In this document: positions 39,001-47,700 of the stretch, piece after piece
How the letters are laid out: every line of letters starts with the position of its first letter
How positions within the stretch are numbered: position 1 is the first letter of the stretch
Notes under the pieces: model-generated
What the model was told of the DNA's origin: nothing
Database searches by the model: none
Seen by the model: the letters and a program-made list of their open reading frames with translations, nothing else
Position numbers and translations under genes: made by a program
Origin: Rallus limicola
Taxonomy: Eukaryota; Chordata; Aves; Gruiformes; Rallidae
DNA length: 64,000 bases
NCBI GenBank assembly: GCA_022605955.1
Contig: JAKCOZ010000001.1
Span: 81,890,520 to 81,954,519, forward strand
Reading direction: 5' to 3'

Positions 39001-40245
39001 AGTACGGGCACCGTAACTTTCCTACGTTTGTCCCAATCCCTGGAATAGGCCAGGATCTTTATTACTGGTTCACACTTGGACTTTGCACTCTTATAGTAAA
39101 TGAAGAGGAACTACATTAGCTAACCATGAGCTGGGTCTTTTATACATACAGCAGGTCGGGCTGGGGAGCAGTGGGGTGTTGGTTGCTGTTGGTTCATTGT
39201 TTGACAGTTGGGTGTTGGGTTTTTTTTTAAACCGTCACAGGCTCTGGACCTAAGCCTTGACTTGTAGGGATGGTTGATCCTGCCTAACTTTGTAACTCCC
39301 CCACCCCCTCCCATCCCAACCAGTGGCAGCAGTACACTATACCCCACCACTTGCCAGGAGACAAAAAGGTTCAGCTTTCCTGCAGCTCTCAAGCAGGTGC
39401 CACTTCCTCCAAGGAGCATTTTAGGGCTTTTATCAAAGTGTCTTTGTTAATCCTGAAATGCACAACTAAGGCACAGCAGCCACCCCAGGGGACAGCGAGG
39501 TGCCCAGTAGCTCCTGGGGCAGAGCCTGAGACAGCCAGATGCCATTGCATATTGCAACTCTGCTCTCCCTTCTAGCAGCAGGTTAGTGCTCGAGTTTCCA
39601 GGAGGCTGTGCCCAGCTGAGGCAGTCATTACCAGGCAGCCTGCTCCAGGAGAGTCATGTCTTGCTTCACACAGGGATGCTGTCCCTGGCAGTCTGCATCA
39701 GGCAGTGTAAAGCCACCTTGGCTCCTGCAGGAAGCCAGCTGCCACAGCCTGTCAAGTCCCAGCAGCCCTGTCAGGCACTGGCCTGCCCTCAGGGCCAGGT
39801 GCTTGGCCCAGAAGTGACACAGAACAGGTCACTGCGATCAAGCTTCCTTCTGCTTGCAACTGCAGTAGTTCCCCCACTGCAGGCAGCACACACTGCACCA
39901 CTGGGCATTCTACCCCACACCATGGATAAGCTGCTATAACCTGCTCTGGGAATGCTGGGTGTGTGCCTCCAACCATGGAGCACATGCAGGAACCATCAAG
40001 ACAGTTGGAGACCTTGTTTGGGGCATGGCCACATGCATGTGTCCTACCAACACAGGGCAAAGGGAAAACCAGTCACACACCAAAGCCCCTTGCTCCAGGG
40101 CTGGTGTGTGATACCTGTGCTGGCAGGCAGGAGCAGCCATTTCAGGCCATTCCACTACCTTCAGCTGGGACCTTGGGGGGAATGACAAGGGTGCATTTTC
40201 TGTTTGGAACAGGTGCAGTACTTCTTCAGGATTCTGGACACCTAG
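7..40245 (+). CDS. NME7: NME7, C-terminal part (last four coding exons; 5' part lies before the window)
   Basis: Join of 7-75, 3812-3913, 22409-22516 and 40213-40245 (69+102+108+33 nt), giving the last 103 codons in one frame with AG/GT junctions throughout. NME7 is a divergent nucleoside diphosphate kinase family member with a DM10 domain and two NDK domains. It is known from cilia (axonemal doublet microtubules) and the gamma-tubulin ring complex. What is visible is the C-terminal half of the second NDK domain: [19 protein letters not shown], then [14 protein letters not shown], then [12 protein letters not shown], and the tail [14 protein letters not shown]. The His in NAVHCTDL sits where the phospho-accepting His of NDKs lies, although the following residues differ from the usual HGSD. 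The reading is by similarity to the remembered human protein. The neighbour downstream is ATP1B1 in the opposite direction, which matches vertebrate synteny. The start codon and upstream exons are outside the window. Confidence 0.95.
638..681. repeat. Imperfect ~22-bp tandem duplication
   Basis: TACAGTTATTAATATTACTC is followed directly by TACAGTTAGTAATGTTACTC, which differs at two positions. This is a local duplication in the NME7 intron and no function is suggested. Confidence 0.6.
800..842. repeat. 23-bp tandem duplication
   Basis: ACTCTTAAAGTCTCCTCTGG occurs at 800-819 and again, identical, at 823-842, separated by GAG. It is a two-copy tandem repeat within the NME7 intron. The identity of the copies suggests a recent duplication. 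Confidence 0.85.
3812..3913 (+). CDS. NME7: NME7 coding exon (third from the end)
   Basis: The exon has 34 codons in phase 0. The acceptor CTCTTCCAG precedes 3812 and the donor GTAAGT follows 3913. It encodes [16 protein letters not shown] through [10 protein letters not shown]. The [10 protein letters not shown] and FCGPSDP blocks match the second NDK domain of NME7. Confidence 0.95.
16487..16506. repeat. (TG)n microsatellite
   Basis: This is an uninterrupted TG/GT dinucleotide run of about nine units inside the long NME7 intron. Length variation is likely. Confidence 0.85.
20056..20347 (+). mobile_element. CR1 LINE, 3' end fragment
   Basis: About 290 bp of the familiar avian CR1 3' region. 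It begins near CCTGAAGGGGAGGCTACAGG, continues through TTTAGATTAGATATTAGG and a GGTGGTAAGGCTCTGGCA block, and ends with GATGATCTTTGAGGTCGCTT and ATTCTATAATTTCATG, a decayed form of the CR1 8-bp terminal repeat. It is 5' truncated, as is normal for CR1. It is in sense orientation to NME7. Confidence 0.92.
21466..21631 (-). mobile_element. CR1 LINE, 3' end fragment (antisense)
   Basis: It starts with ATCATAGAATGATAAAATG and GGTTGGAAGGGACCTCAAAG, the reverse complement of the CR1 3' terminus, and runs through the GGCAAGAACACC...AGACCAGGTTGCCCAAAGCC block to GGGGCTTCCATCCCC. About 165 bp; 5' truncated. It lies about 1.1 kb from the + strand CR1 at 20056. Confidence 0.9.
22409..22516 (+). CDS. NME7: NME7 coding exon (second from the end, NDK active-site exon)
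   Basis: The exon has 36 codons in phase 0, with acceptor TTCAATAG and donor GTAAGA. It encodes [19 protein letters not shown], then [17 protein letters not shown]. The NAVHCTDL block is the equivalent of the N..HGSDS active site of nucleoside diphosphate kinases; the His is kept. Confidence 0.96.
22707..22785. repeat. ~37-bp tandem duplication
   Basis: TTTTCTTGAGTGAATATAAT plus ACAAT occurs at 22721-22745 and again at 22758-22782. The flanks AATTAACCCTTGCTG and AATTAACTCATGCCA also correspond, so the unit is about 37 bp, present about twice, about 200 bp downstream of the exon ending at 22516. Confidence 0.85.
24893..25040. repeat. G/T-rich, almost C-free low-complexity tract
   Basis: About 150 bp composed nearly only of G and T (TTTGGTTTTTGGGGAGGGG, TTTGTTTGGTTGGTTTTGC, GGGTTTGGGTTTGG), with strong strand asymmetry. 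It looks like a decayed simple repeat. Confidence 0.7.
32472..33055 (-). mobile_element. Solo LTR of an avian endogenous retrovirus
   Basis: A 584-bp unit that starts TGTCGTGGTTTCA and ends TGAAACCAGGACA, so it has TG...CA ends inside a 12-of-13 inverted repeat. It is flanked by an exact 5-bp direct repeat GGCTT (32467-32471 and 33056-33060). Read on the - strand it has a TATA-type box (ATAAAAG, 32858-32864) about 190 bp in, a GC-rich stretch, and then a pyrimidine-rich U5-like part. No gag, pol or env sequence flanks it, so it is a solo LTR left by LTR-LTR recombination. A 5-bp duplication fits an ERVL- or gamma-type integrase better than the 6-bp ERVK type, but the family is not certain. 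It is antisense to NME7. Confidence 0.92.
32858..32864 (-). promoter_or_regulatory. TATA-type box of the solo LTR
   Basis: On the - strand it reads ATAAAAG inside GGATAAAAGGGG, at the U3/R position of the LTR. Any transcript would run leftward, antisense to NME7. Whether it is active is unknown. Confidence 0.55.
34079..35500 (-). mobile_element. CR1 LINE, 5'-truncated, with degraded reverse transcriptase and intact 3' end
   Basis: About 1.4 kb in - orientation. The 3' end is AGAATCATAGAATC (34079-34092 on +). Reading leftward, the reverse-transcriptase homology begins near 35500 ([46 protein letters not shown]). It goes through a frameshifted middle to the C-terminal part ([65 protein letters not shown]). 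The catalytic FADD box has become F-A-N-G (34914-34925), so both aspartates are lost. The copy is dead. It is intronic and antisense to NME7. Confidence 0.93.
35115..35687 (-). pseudogene. Open frame of CR1 reverse transcriptase fragment
   Basis: A 190-codon frame without stops. Codons from about 63 onward (left of ~35500) are CR1 reverse transcriptase (fingers/palm start, [14 protein letters not shown] to [10 protein letters not shown]). After that a frameshift spoils the DFSKAFD-type block, and the frame ends at 35115. Codons 1-62 come from a CpG-rich segment that does not resemble CR1. It is a fossil, not a host gene. Confidence 0.85.
36775..36819. repeat. 15-bp tandem repeat, about three copies
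   Basis: AGTTATTTACCTGTG is repeated head to tail (CAGTTATTTACCTGTG, AGTTATTTACCTGTG, AGTTATTTACCTTA). A short minisatellite in the last NME7 intron. Confidence 0.9.
38494..38518 (+). other. G-quadruplex-forming motif
   Basis: GGGGTGGGTGGGGGTGGGG followed by AGGGG: five runs of three or more G with single-base loops, about 1.7 kb before the last NME7 exon and on its sense strand. By sequence alone this is a strong G4 motif. Confidence 0.75.
40213..40245 (+). CDS. NME7: NME7 last coding exon with stop
   Basis: The acceptor TTTGGAACAG is followed by GTG CAG TAC TTC TTC AGG ATT CTG GAC ACC TAG, encoding [14 protein letters not shown]. The human protein ends VQYFFKILDN, so this 10-codon exon is clearly the NME7 C-terminus. 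Phase 0 fits the preceding exon ending LLE. Confidence 0.94.
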   Translation: MQYFFRILDT

Positions 40246-40480
40246 GAGCCTCCATCCTCACCCAATGCAAGAGACATGCACAGAGAAGGGTGTGTTCATT
40301 CATTTATTTGTCCAATGTTTCAACCTGACTGAAATACAAGATCAACAAGAGCACTGTACTCCTGGCTATTACATGTTAGAACATAGAGTTTTGCACTTTA
40401 GACAACATTTAACACCATTCTATGGGGTACTGCATTGCTTTTATAAAGTTTAAAATAAAGATTTATTTTCAAACATGTGA
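40246..40480 (+). other. NME7: NME7 3' UTR (end approximate)
   Basis: This is the stretch from the TAG to about 20 bases after the AATAAA at 40454-40459. It is short (about 230 nt). The exact cleavage site cannot be read from sequence. Its end lies against, or overlaps, the 3' end of ATP1B1. Confidence 0.7.
40452..40469. terminator. Palindromic two-way polyadenylation signal
   Basis: AAAATAAAGATTTATTTT is a perfect 8-bp inverted repeat around a 2-base centre (GA). On + it gives AATAAA (40454-40459) for NME7. On - it gives AATAAA (40462-40467), usable by ATP1B1 as its most distal signal. A second - strand AATAAA lies at 40487-40492. Confidence 0.8.
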
Positions 40481-40486
40481 CTTTGG

Positions 40487-40492
40487 TTTATT
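40487..40492 (-). terminator. ATP1B1: ATP1B1 distal poly(A) signal AATAAA
   Basis: TTTATT on + is AATAAA on -, about 960 bases after the ATP1B1 stop codon. Cleavage 10-30 bases beyond would fall at about 40460-40477, inside the expected NME7 3' end. Confidence 0.7.
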
Positions 40493-40621
40493 TCATACAT
40501 TACACTTTCTTGCAGAAAAAAATAAAATTGTACAACTGCATAAATATAAAATTCTTCCACCATGAAAATGGTTAAAACATTCAATAAAGACATTAGCACC
40601 ACAGTGTGCGATGCCTCCAGC

Positions 40622-40670
40622 AGGAAAAAAAAAAAAAGAAAGAAGAAAAGAAAAAAGAAAAGAAAATATA
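40622..40670. repeat. A/G-only low-complexity tract in ATP1B1 3' UTR
   Basis: About 48 bases of A runs broken by single G on +. In the ATP1B1 message this is a U-rich, C-punctuated tract. It directly follows the proximal AATAAA candidate in the transcript and could act as its U-rich downstream element. Confidence 0.75.
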
Positions 40671-40683
40671 CAAAGCAAAAAGT

Positions 40684-40689
40684 TTTATT
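40684..40689 (-). terminator. ATP1B1: ATP1B1 proximal poly(A) signal AATAAA (candidate)
   Basis: TTTATT on + gives AATAAA on -, about 760 bases after the stop codon and just before a U-rich tract. Mammalian ATP1B1 is known to use several poly(A) sites, so a proximal site is plausible. Confidence 0.5.
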
Positions 40690-41450
40690 CCTATCACTGA
40701 GGAGAGTGATAGTCTGACCCGGTCTCTCACACAACGTACTGGAGGATGAGGGAAAAAGGTGGAGAAAAAGAGAGAGAGCGCGAGCATTCGCTACAAAGCA
40801 CAGTACACAATCATCTAGTCTCTTTGCCTTCACTTAAGTTAGTTTCCCCTGCCGCCCCTCCAAATAAAATACCCAAACACCACAGGAAAGTCAGAAGCCA
40901 TATGGAGTGCTGTTAAATAGAGTCTCACGGGTGGGCCTTTCTTTGAAAAGGAACAAAATGTTGAGAAAGTATCATGCCAGTTCTAGTCCCATTGAGTATT
41001 TACACCTTGGACAGCAAAAGTCTTTGCTCACGAGAAGTAGAAAACAGATACAATACATGGCTTGAAAAAAATGACCAGAGTATGCACCTATAGTACTGTA
41101 CACTAAATAAAATACACAAGGCAGCAATACTTAGGGGCCAGAAACACTGCTTACTACGAGTCAGTTATGGAATCATAATTTACAGTAAAAATGGGCATGT
41201 CCCAAGGCTCAATTTTGTTTTCTTTTCTCATTTACAGTAGAATAAATATTTGTCGCTATTGCTACACTTTGTTTACATTCTAACCTAGTAAATGCAGAAA
41301 GCTAGTGTAAAGCATATAGATTACGTGTAGGTCCCATACGTATGACAGTTTGTTCAAGACTAGGAGGTTTTCTTTTTTGTTCTTTTTTTTTTTAACCTTT
41401 TTTAATGGCTAGGAGGGAGGGGGTGGGGGGAGAGAGCGTTGTGCTTACGA

Positions 41451-41717
41451 TCAGCTGCTTTTTATGTCGAATTTAATATCAAAGCGTCCCTGGAAGCGGT
41501 CTTTGTCGCTGTACTGGATGTTCTGCCCGTAGGCCCTGCATTCCACACGCACCTCCATGTCGTAGGTCAGGTTGGTGAACTGCACCGCCACCAGCGGCTG
41601 CAGGTACTGCGGCTGCAGGAGCTTGCCGTAGTAGGGGTAGTACTGCAGGCCGAAGCCAGGGTAGCCGCCCACCCCGTAGTACTCTACCGCGCCTATTTTG
41701 TCTGCATCTTCCTCTCT
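41451..41717 (-). CDS. ATP1B1: ATP1B1 exon 6 (coding part)
   Basis: The acceptor CTTCCTAG is followed by AGA GAG GAA; 88 codons (residues 218-305) plus TGA. It carries [20 protein letters not shown], the glycosylation site NLT (N266), C277 of the last disulfide, and the C-terminus [12 protein letters not shown]. Confidence 0.97.
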   Translation of the reverse strand, partial: REEDADKIGAVEYYGVGGYPGFGLQYYPYYGKLLQPQYLQPLVAVQFTNLTYDMEVRVECRAYGQNIQYSDKDRFQGRFDIKFDIKSS

Positions 41718-44700
41718 CTAGGAAGGCGGGAAAAGGAAGAACCATGTCACTCACCCAAACTCTGCCTTTTGCAGTCCCTTTCCTCCCCGGCAGTGTCAGT
41801 TTTTCACCAAGAGCACAACCTGGCTGTGGTGATGCCCCATCCTCACCCCACCAGCACAAGGACGGTCTCAGTGGCAGAGGACACTGACACACCAGCAGCT
41901 ATACAGTGACACGTGCCTCCCAGCATGTGCTGGCCAGAAGAAAGCGCTTCCCTCTACTTCGGCACTCAGCCACTGCTTTATGCACCCAGGGGTTACCCAG
42001 CTTCCTGACATGTATCAAGGCACCTGGGCTTTACAGTGCTGGGTAAAATACCTCTTCCCTGGAGCCCTCATTTCAGCCATCCCTGCCAAGCGCTCCAGTG
42101 TACCCCTTGGGAGCAAAATGGCAACTTTTGAGGACACCCTTCACCATCCCAACCTGTTTTCACCCCTCCCTGTGAGGGCAGCACTGCCACTGGTCACAAA
42201 TGAGGATTTAAGAAACTCCTGTTGTGAAGAGGGAGGGACACAGCCCAAGTTAAGAACCACCCCAGTGCCACTGCGGCAAGGCAGAGGGGTGTCTATGCCT
42301 GGGCCAAGCCCTAGCCAGCCGTCCCCCTGCAGCCTCCCCGCTCTGTCATAGCGCATCATGACTCACCTTGGCAGTGCAGTGCACAGGGATGAGGTACGGG
42401 TTGTATTTCGCCATGATGTCTTGAGGGAGGCTTTCATTTACGGGGGCCTAGAAGAAACCCAAAACAAGAGGTCGTTACACACTGGGCACTTCTCAGCCGA
42501 CGCAGCACCTTGGCACAGCCACCAACCTGAGTGCTACCAACCACCAGAATCTCTTCTGCCTCCGTTCCAGAGCCAACGGTGGTTGGTGGCAGTTCGTTTG
42601 TGGGACAGGCTGGCCGCATTAACACAACTAGAGGCTGGGGACCCTACATCAAACAGAGCTGTTGTCTGGTCTTACAGGTTACCACTGTGGATGTCAAGGC
42701 AAGCGGCTCAGACTGTTTTCCATCCCGTGGCCTCACCGGGGAGAGCGTTTCATGGCTGAGCACTAGCTAGGCCAGGCTCCTTTGTGCAAAGCCCAGGCCA
42801 CAGCAGAAGAGCTGTGCTGCTGGAGGATCTGCCACATGCCCACCTGGCCAGTGCAGCCAGGACTGGAAAGAACAAAGAGCGGCAGTCACACCCTGTGGCT
42901 GCTCAACGCTGGCAGCTCCTTCAGAGAAGGAGAAAGGCTCTGAGCATGTCAGGGTGAGGTGGGAGTGCCAACTCCCACCTTGGTCTTTGGTCTCTTAACA
43001 AGCACAGTGGCTTTGCTGAACAGCCCTGCAGGTCTCAGCTCTGCTTTACACACACCTTAACCTTTAACACAAGGGTTAGAGGGTCTCTGCTGGAGTGTGC
43101 AATGAAGAGAAACAGAGGGTGCCCTGGGTATACATGTCATTTAGAAATCAAACATGTCAAGACTTTCCTTGTGGTCTGCAGTCCCCAAGAGGGCTCTGGC
43201 AAAGAAAATAACACACCAAACCCTTTTTTTCACCAAGCATGTGCATCTTATGTTATCCCACAATCACCAATACCTAGCACACCATTTGCTCTGCGCTCCA
43301 ACCAGAAGATGGAGTGGAAGATTTAATGCTCCACCTTACTTGGTAACATGTGCTCTGCCACTCAGTTCTTAGAGGATTTTCTAGCATTTAACTGTGCTGA
43401 TGAGAAAACTAGAAGTAAAAGCTGTTCCCATCCAAATTAAAATCCTTCAGCATTAGGTGTGGCACTGAGCACACAGATGCTAGACATGGACAGCGTAGAT
43501 ACATTAAATAACCTAAAGATCTCCTGCCTCTCCTGCAGCCAGAGCTGTGCCTGACTGTCAGGTGGGGATTACACTTTACAGACCATCTATCACTCTGACA
43601 GTGAGTATCAGCACAGCTTCATTTAATTATGTGGTTTTAGCAACACAGGCAGCTCTACATGGCCTGAGGAAAGAACAGAGTAGATGGGGCCTGGCACAAT
43701 GTACTGATCTTACTGCAGGTGGAGTCGGCCTGGGATGGTCCTATGGCAGCAGACAGTAACTGGGTTTTCTAATTGTTTGTAGAAAACCCAGTCAGAGCAG
43801 TCAGCCAATAGGCTCAGAAGTTACTGGACACCTGGAAAGCTGCACACCACTTGTTACCACCTTGTGGCGTGCAAGCTTTCCTTGCTTTTTAATGAAGAGG
43901 GTTTTAAAGCCAGTTCTCTGCAGAAGGAGTTTAACACTGGTCTCTCGTCCAGAGGCAGAAAAGCAGGCAGAGAAGGTCTGCAGCCATCTCCTCCTCCTTA
44001 GCTGCTTCTGCTAGAAAGGGAAGAGATACTTGCCTTAGGTTTGAAGCCGATAATTCTGTTGAGCTTGACAAGGATGCATGGCTTGCCATCCCTGTACCCA
44101 AAGTAGGGATCATTTATTCCAGAACAGTTTTCCAGCCATTCACGCTTGAATTTGCAGACCTTCTTCTGGCCCTGGACATCATTATATGGTCCTCTCTCTT
44201 TGTAATCGCTAGGTATGTCTGTCACAGCGGGGAAGGAAAACACAGCATTTTACCTTCTGCTTGTCAGGAGCAGCAGCACTCACGCTTTTAGCCAACCTGC
44301 CCCCTTGTCCAAACAGGCAGCACCTCCTTAAGGCTGACAGCACAGACCTGCACCCAGCCACCCCCCATGCGTGGGCTGCTCCCAGACCAGCGAGGCTGCA
44401 AGGTAGAAGACACACACTTGTCCCTCCACAGGCTCAGAGGTTTTTCCTCCAGCTTTTACAAGCGGGCTCCCCTCAGGGTTGACATTCGCATATTACAAGG
44501 GATAGTTTCATGCCAGGTCACTACCCATAATCTACTAAAGGTTAACACCTCCCAGGCGTTTTGCTGCATTGCGTCAAGAGGCTTTAGCAAAGGCATCAGT
44601 AAACCCCCTGTGGCTTCTGGAGAGGGGGAGGTCAGCACCTTGCGCTTTTTAGAGTCAGCCACAACTTTCTCCATGGGAAACTTCGGAGTGTCCAGACACA

Positions 44701-47700
44701 GAACCGCTACAGCAACCTCCCCTGTGCCCATCCGGTCTGCCCAACCTCACCATCCAGCAAGCAGCCCTGTGACCGGAGCCGGCCAGCTCAGAGCACGTGG
44801 CTGACAGCGGTTACAACAAAAGCACAGCCAGAGGCAGACCCCACCGCTGCTCACCCTCAGCCCCTGACGGACCCGTCGCAGGCTGGTCAGAGCCCTCAGC
44901 TGCAGCAGGCGATCAACACTTACCCCCACAGTCCTGAAACACCATGTTGTCAGCTTGCTGATCAGCACTGTAGTCCTTTAAGAACTTCTCCAGGTTCTTC
45001 ACATAGGGCTCGTAACTCTTGGGATCAGAGGCAGAAAAGGAAATTTCTGTCTTTTGTACCTGGGGGATTTGAGTCAGTCCTGAGAAAAGCAAAACCAGGA
45101 AGAAAACATTAAGTACAACTTGGAATTGCACAGCCTCAGAGCAATGCAACACACACTAAGAACATAACCCACTCTGATAATCTCTGTGTTTCAGGCTTCG
45201 GGACTTGCACAAAACAAGCTTAAGCTCACTAGAGGGGAGGCTCTTATCTCCTCTTTCCAACAACAGTCTAGAATATTCATCTTGATGTTTGCCCCACTAA
45301 GCAGATAAAAATCACAGGATCCAGAAGGGAGGCTAGAAGTCAAGGTTTTTCTCAAGAAAAACAGTCAGCCACACTTCCCCTGCCCGCTTCCGCCTCCTCC
45401 CCAAGGACAGAAGGGAAGCTGTCTGCATGCGAGATCAGCCACACACCACCAAGTCCTGGGGAAGCCTACTCTCCCGTGCGTGTCCCCGACAGGTTGACTG
45501 GAAAGCCTGCAAAACACACTACATGTTCAGGATAAACATCAGAGCCACCCACTCAGGAACCCTTGATATAAAATATGAGAGGCTTCCCAAAGGCCGTACA
45601 GGCGCTGCTGGTTGCAATCCAGGTTGCCTTTGCGTGGTGTCCCTTGTAGGATGCAGGGCAGGAGACATTTTCTCACTCAGTAAATTCACCAGCCTGATGG
45701 CTTTCTCTGGTCTTTCCACTCAACTGGTATTTCTGATGGCAGAAAAGCCTTTGAGCTCTGCAATCAGCAGCTCATCATCAACTCCACACAGAGAGAGATG
45801 TTTAAAACACTGCCCTAGATTCTTTTGACTTTAAGAGGATGAGCATGAAAGGAACACGTGGAGAAGGAACTAGATACCAGCAGTGCCTACAACGATGAGA
45901 AAGGCCAACTGCTTTCTATTTCATGATGGGGCTTGGAAATAGCTGCTCCTGCATGATGCTTTGGTCACATTTTAATTGAATGCAGTGATGCATGGCTAAC
46001 ACCTTAAACTTGAGTAATGGGAACTGGGCTCACGCTGCTTCTGCGGTGACCACTGTAATTATTGATATCTTGACTTCTGTTCAGCATGTCACCTCCACTT
46101 TAGCAAGAACAAGGAGCAGCGTTTGCTTCGACAGCTTTCACAACAGGCCAGCTGCCAACAAGTTCCCCTGGTGCAAAATTCAGGCAGCTTAGCTGGCTGG
46201 CCCCAACCCACAGGGGCTTGTGACTCCAGCAGTTTTTCCAAAGCCACTTGAGTGCTTCTGCTTAGTCCCTCCTCAAACCAGCTCACCGCTTCCCTGCTAC
46301 CCCCCGCCCCCCCCCCCAGTCCCTCCCTTCAACCCACCAAAGAGCTGGAATTTGTAACCTAGGACAAAGATTAGCCTTGTTCCCCTCAACAGAGCTCCTA
46401 GTAGCCAAAGATAGTGAGACACCCAACGAGTAGCTTGGGGTTTCAAGTTTTATTCCAGGAAGCAGCTTTAACCGCTCAAAACTCCCTCTGGCACAAACTG
46501 ACTGGGCTGAGTGTTAGAAGCAACTACTTATTCCACTATTATTGTTAGAATCAATGTATTATTCCCCTAACAGCAGTATGTCCTACCCTCCAAGGGGGCT
46601 CTCAACCCCTTTTCAAGCAGTTAGTTGTGTTTTTGCTTCACAAAGTTATAAATAAATATATATAAAATCAGCTGGGTTCAATTTTAGTAAAGGACTTCAA
46701 CCCCACTGAGCCCTCCTCATGTTACTGCTCAGCTGGGAAGCAACAGGCTCAGAGTCACTCGAGTGGCTGCCTAGAATTGCAGTGAAGGTCCCTTGGTTCC
46801 TCTCCTGGCTCTGACTGTCCAGAGTTCAAGTTACAGGTGGGTTGTTCAAGTGTATAAATACAGAATTCCAGAGTGCCTGGCCAGGCTTGTTCTGCTTCGG
46901 TCAAGCAGTTAAGTTAGGGAGTTTTTCTCAGGACCTCTAAAACCAAGGACCTCTCCACCTCTGCTTTTTGCCTTGTCCAAGAGAACACACAAATGCACCC
47001 AGAGCAAAGGCAAGGTCAGCAGCCTACCCCCTGTGGTGCGCAGAAGCCAGCGGCAGATGAACTCTGCTCGCTGGTTAGGAGAGCCCAGCCCCTGAGATGT
47101 ATGGCCCAAAGCCTGACCAAGACACAAGTGACTCGGTGGGGAGAACAGCCACCCACCCAAAGCATTCCTGCCTTGTAAATCTTTGCAGAGCTGCACCAAA
47201 GCCCCAGCAGCACCTCCATACAGCTGCTCTGGCAGCCAGCGCAGGACAATGGTTCCTGTGAGGCAGGCTCGGCCCATGGCCACAGCTGGGCTGCTTTCTA
47301 TCAGTCTTTGGGCTTTTACAGGTGCTTGGATAAATCAGACCAGGCTCATTCCAAAAACAGCTTTATCCTGTTAAAAATGTGCTGCTGGCTTCCACCACAC
47401 CCCTTCCTCACATGCCTGCAACTGAAGACACAACCCTAAGCTCAGATCTGCCACTTCCTTCTTCCTTGCCATCTGCACATCCCCCATGCTAAATAAAAGC
47501 CACAATACTGCTACCAGAGCAGCCCCATCCCTGAGCCCTTCTGAAGCTTTTTTCTTCCTCCTTTCAAGTGTATTTATTTGACATTGCAAGAGGGCATAAC
47601 CTCTAAGTAACACTTCTGTAACCTTCTCTTGTTCCCATTAGGGGAACTGAAGCAAGCAGGGACAAGAAGGAAAAACCCCTGAGCCATTCCAGTGCTAACT

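Larger units (their letters stand above)
22517..40212 (+). other. NME7: NME7 last intron (17.7 kb)
   Basis: Donor GTAAGA, acceptor GTTTGGAACAG. Contents I can support: a 37-bp tandem duplication (22707-22785), two low-repeat stretches that look like conserved-element candidates (23380-23640, 29460-29720), a G/T-only stretch (24893-25040), a solo LTR (32472-33055), a long degraded CR1 (34079-35500), a 15-bp tandem repeat (36775-36819) and a G-quadruplex motif (38494-38518). The stretch 37840-38230 is GC-rich and open in several frames, but no domain is recognisable. Confidence 0.8.
40468..41450 (-). other. ATP1B1: ATP1B1 3' UTR
   Basis: From the TGA at 41451-41453 to the distal AATAAA region, about 980 nt. 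It is AT-rich with poly(T)/poly(A) runs and no repeats of known families. Right after the stop codon is a C-rich stretch (G-runs on +, 41411-41430). The left boundary is an estimate. Confidence 0.75.

Noticed and set aside
40618..40670. A-rich tract as a possible poly(A) tail of a processed pseudogene
   Set aside because: It lies within the ATP1B1 3' UTR with no upstream cDNA-like sequence on + and no target-site duplication.
41439..41909. 156-codon frame on + at the ATP1B1 3' end
   Set aside because: It is the antisense of ATP1B1 exon 6 and follows the codon pattern of the real exon.
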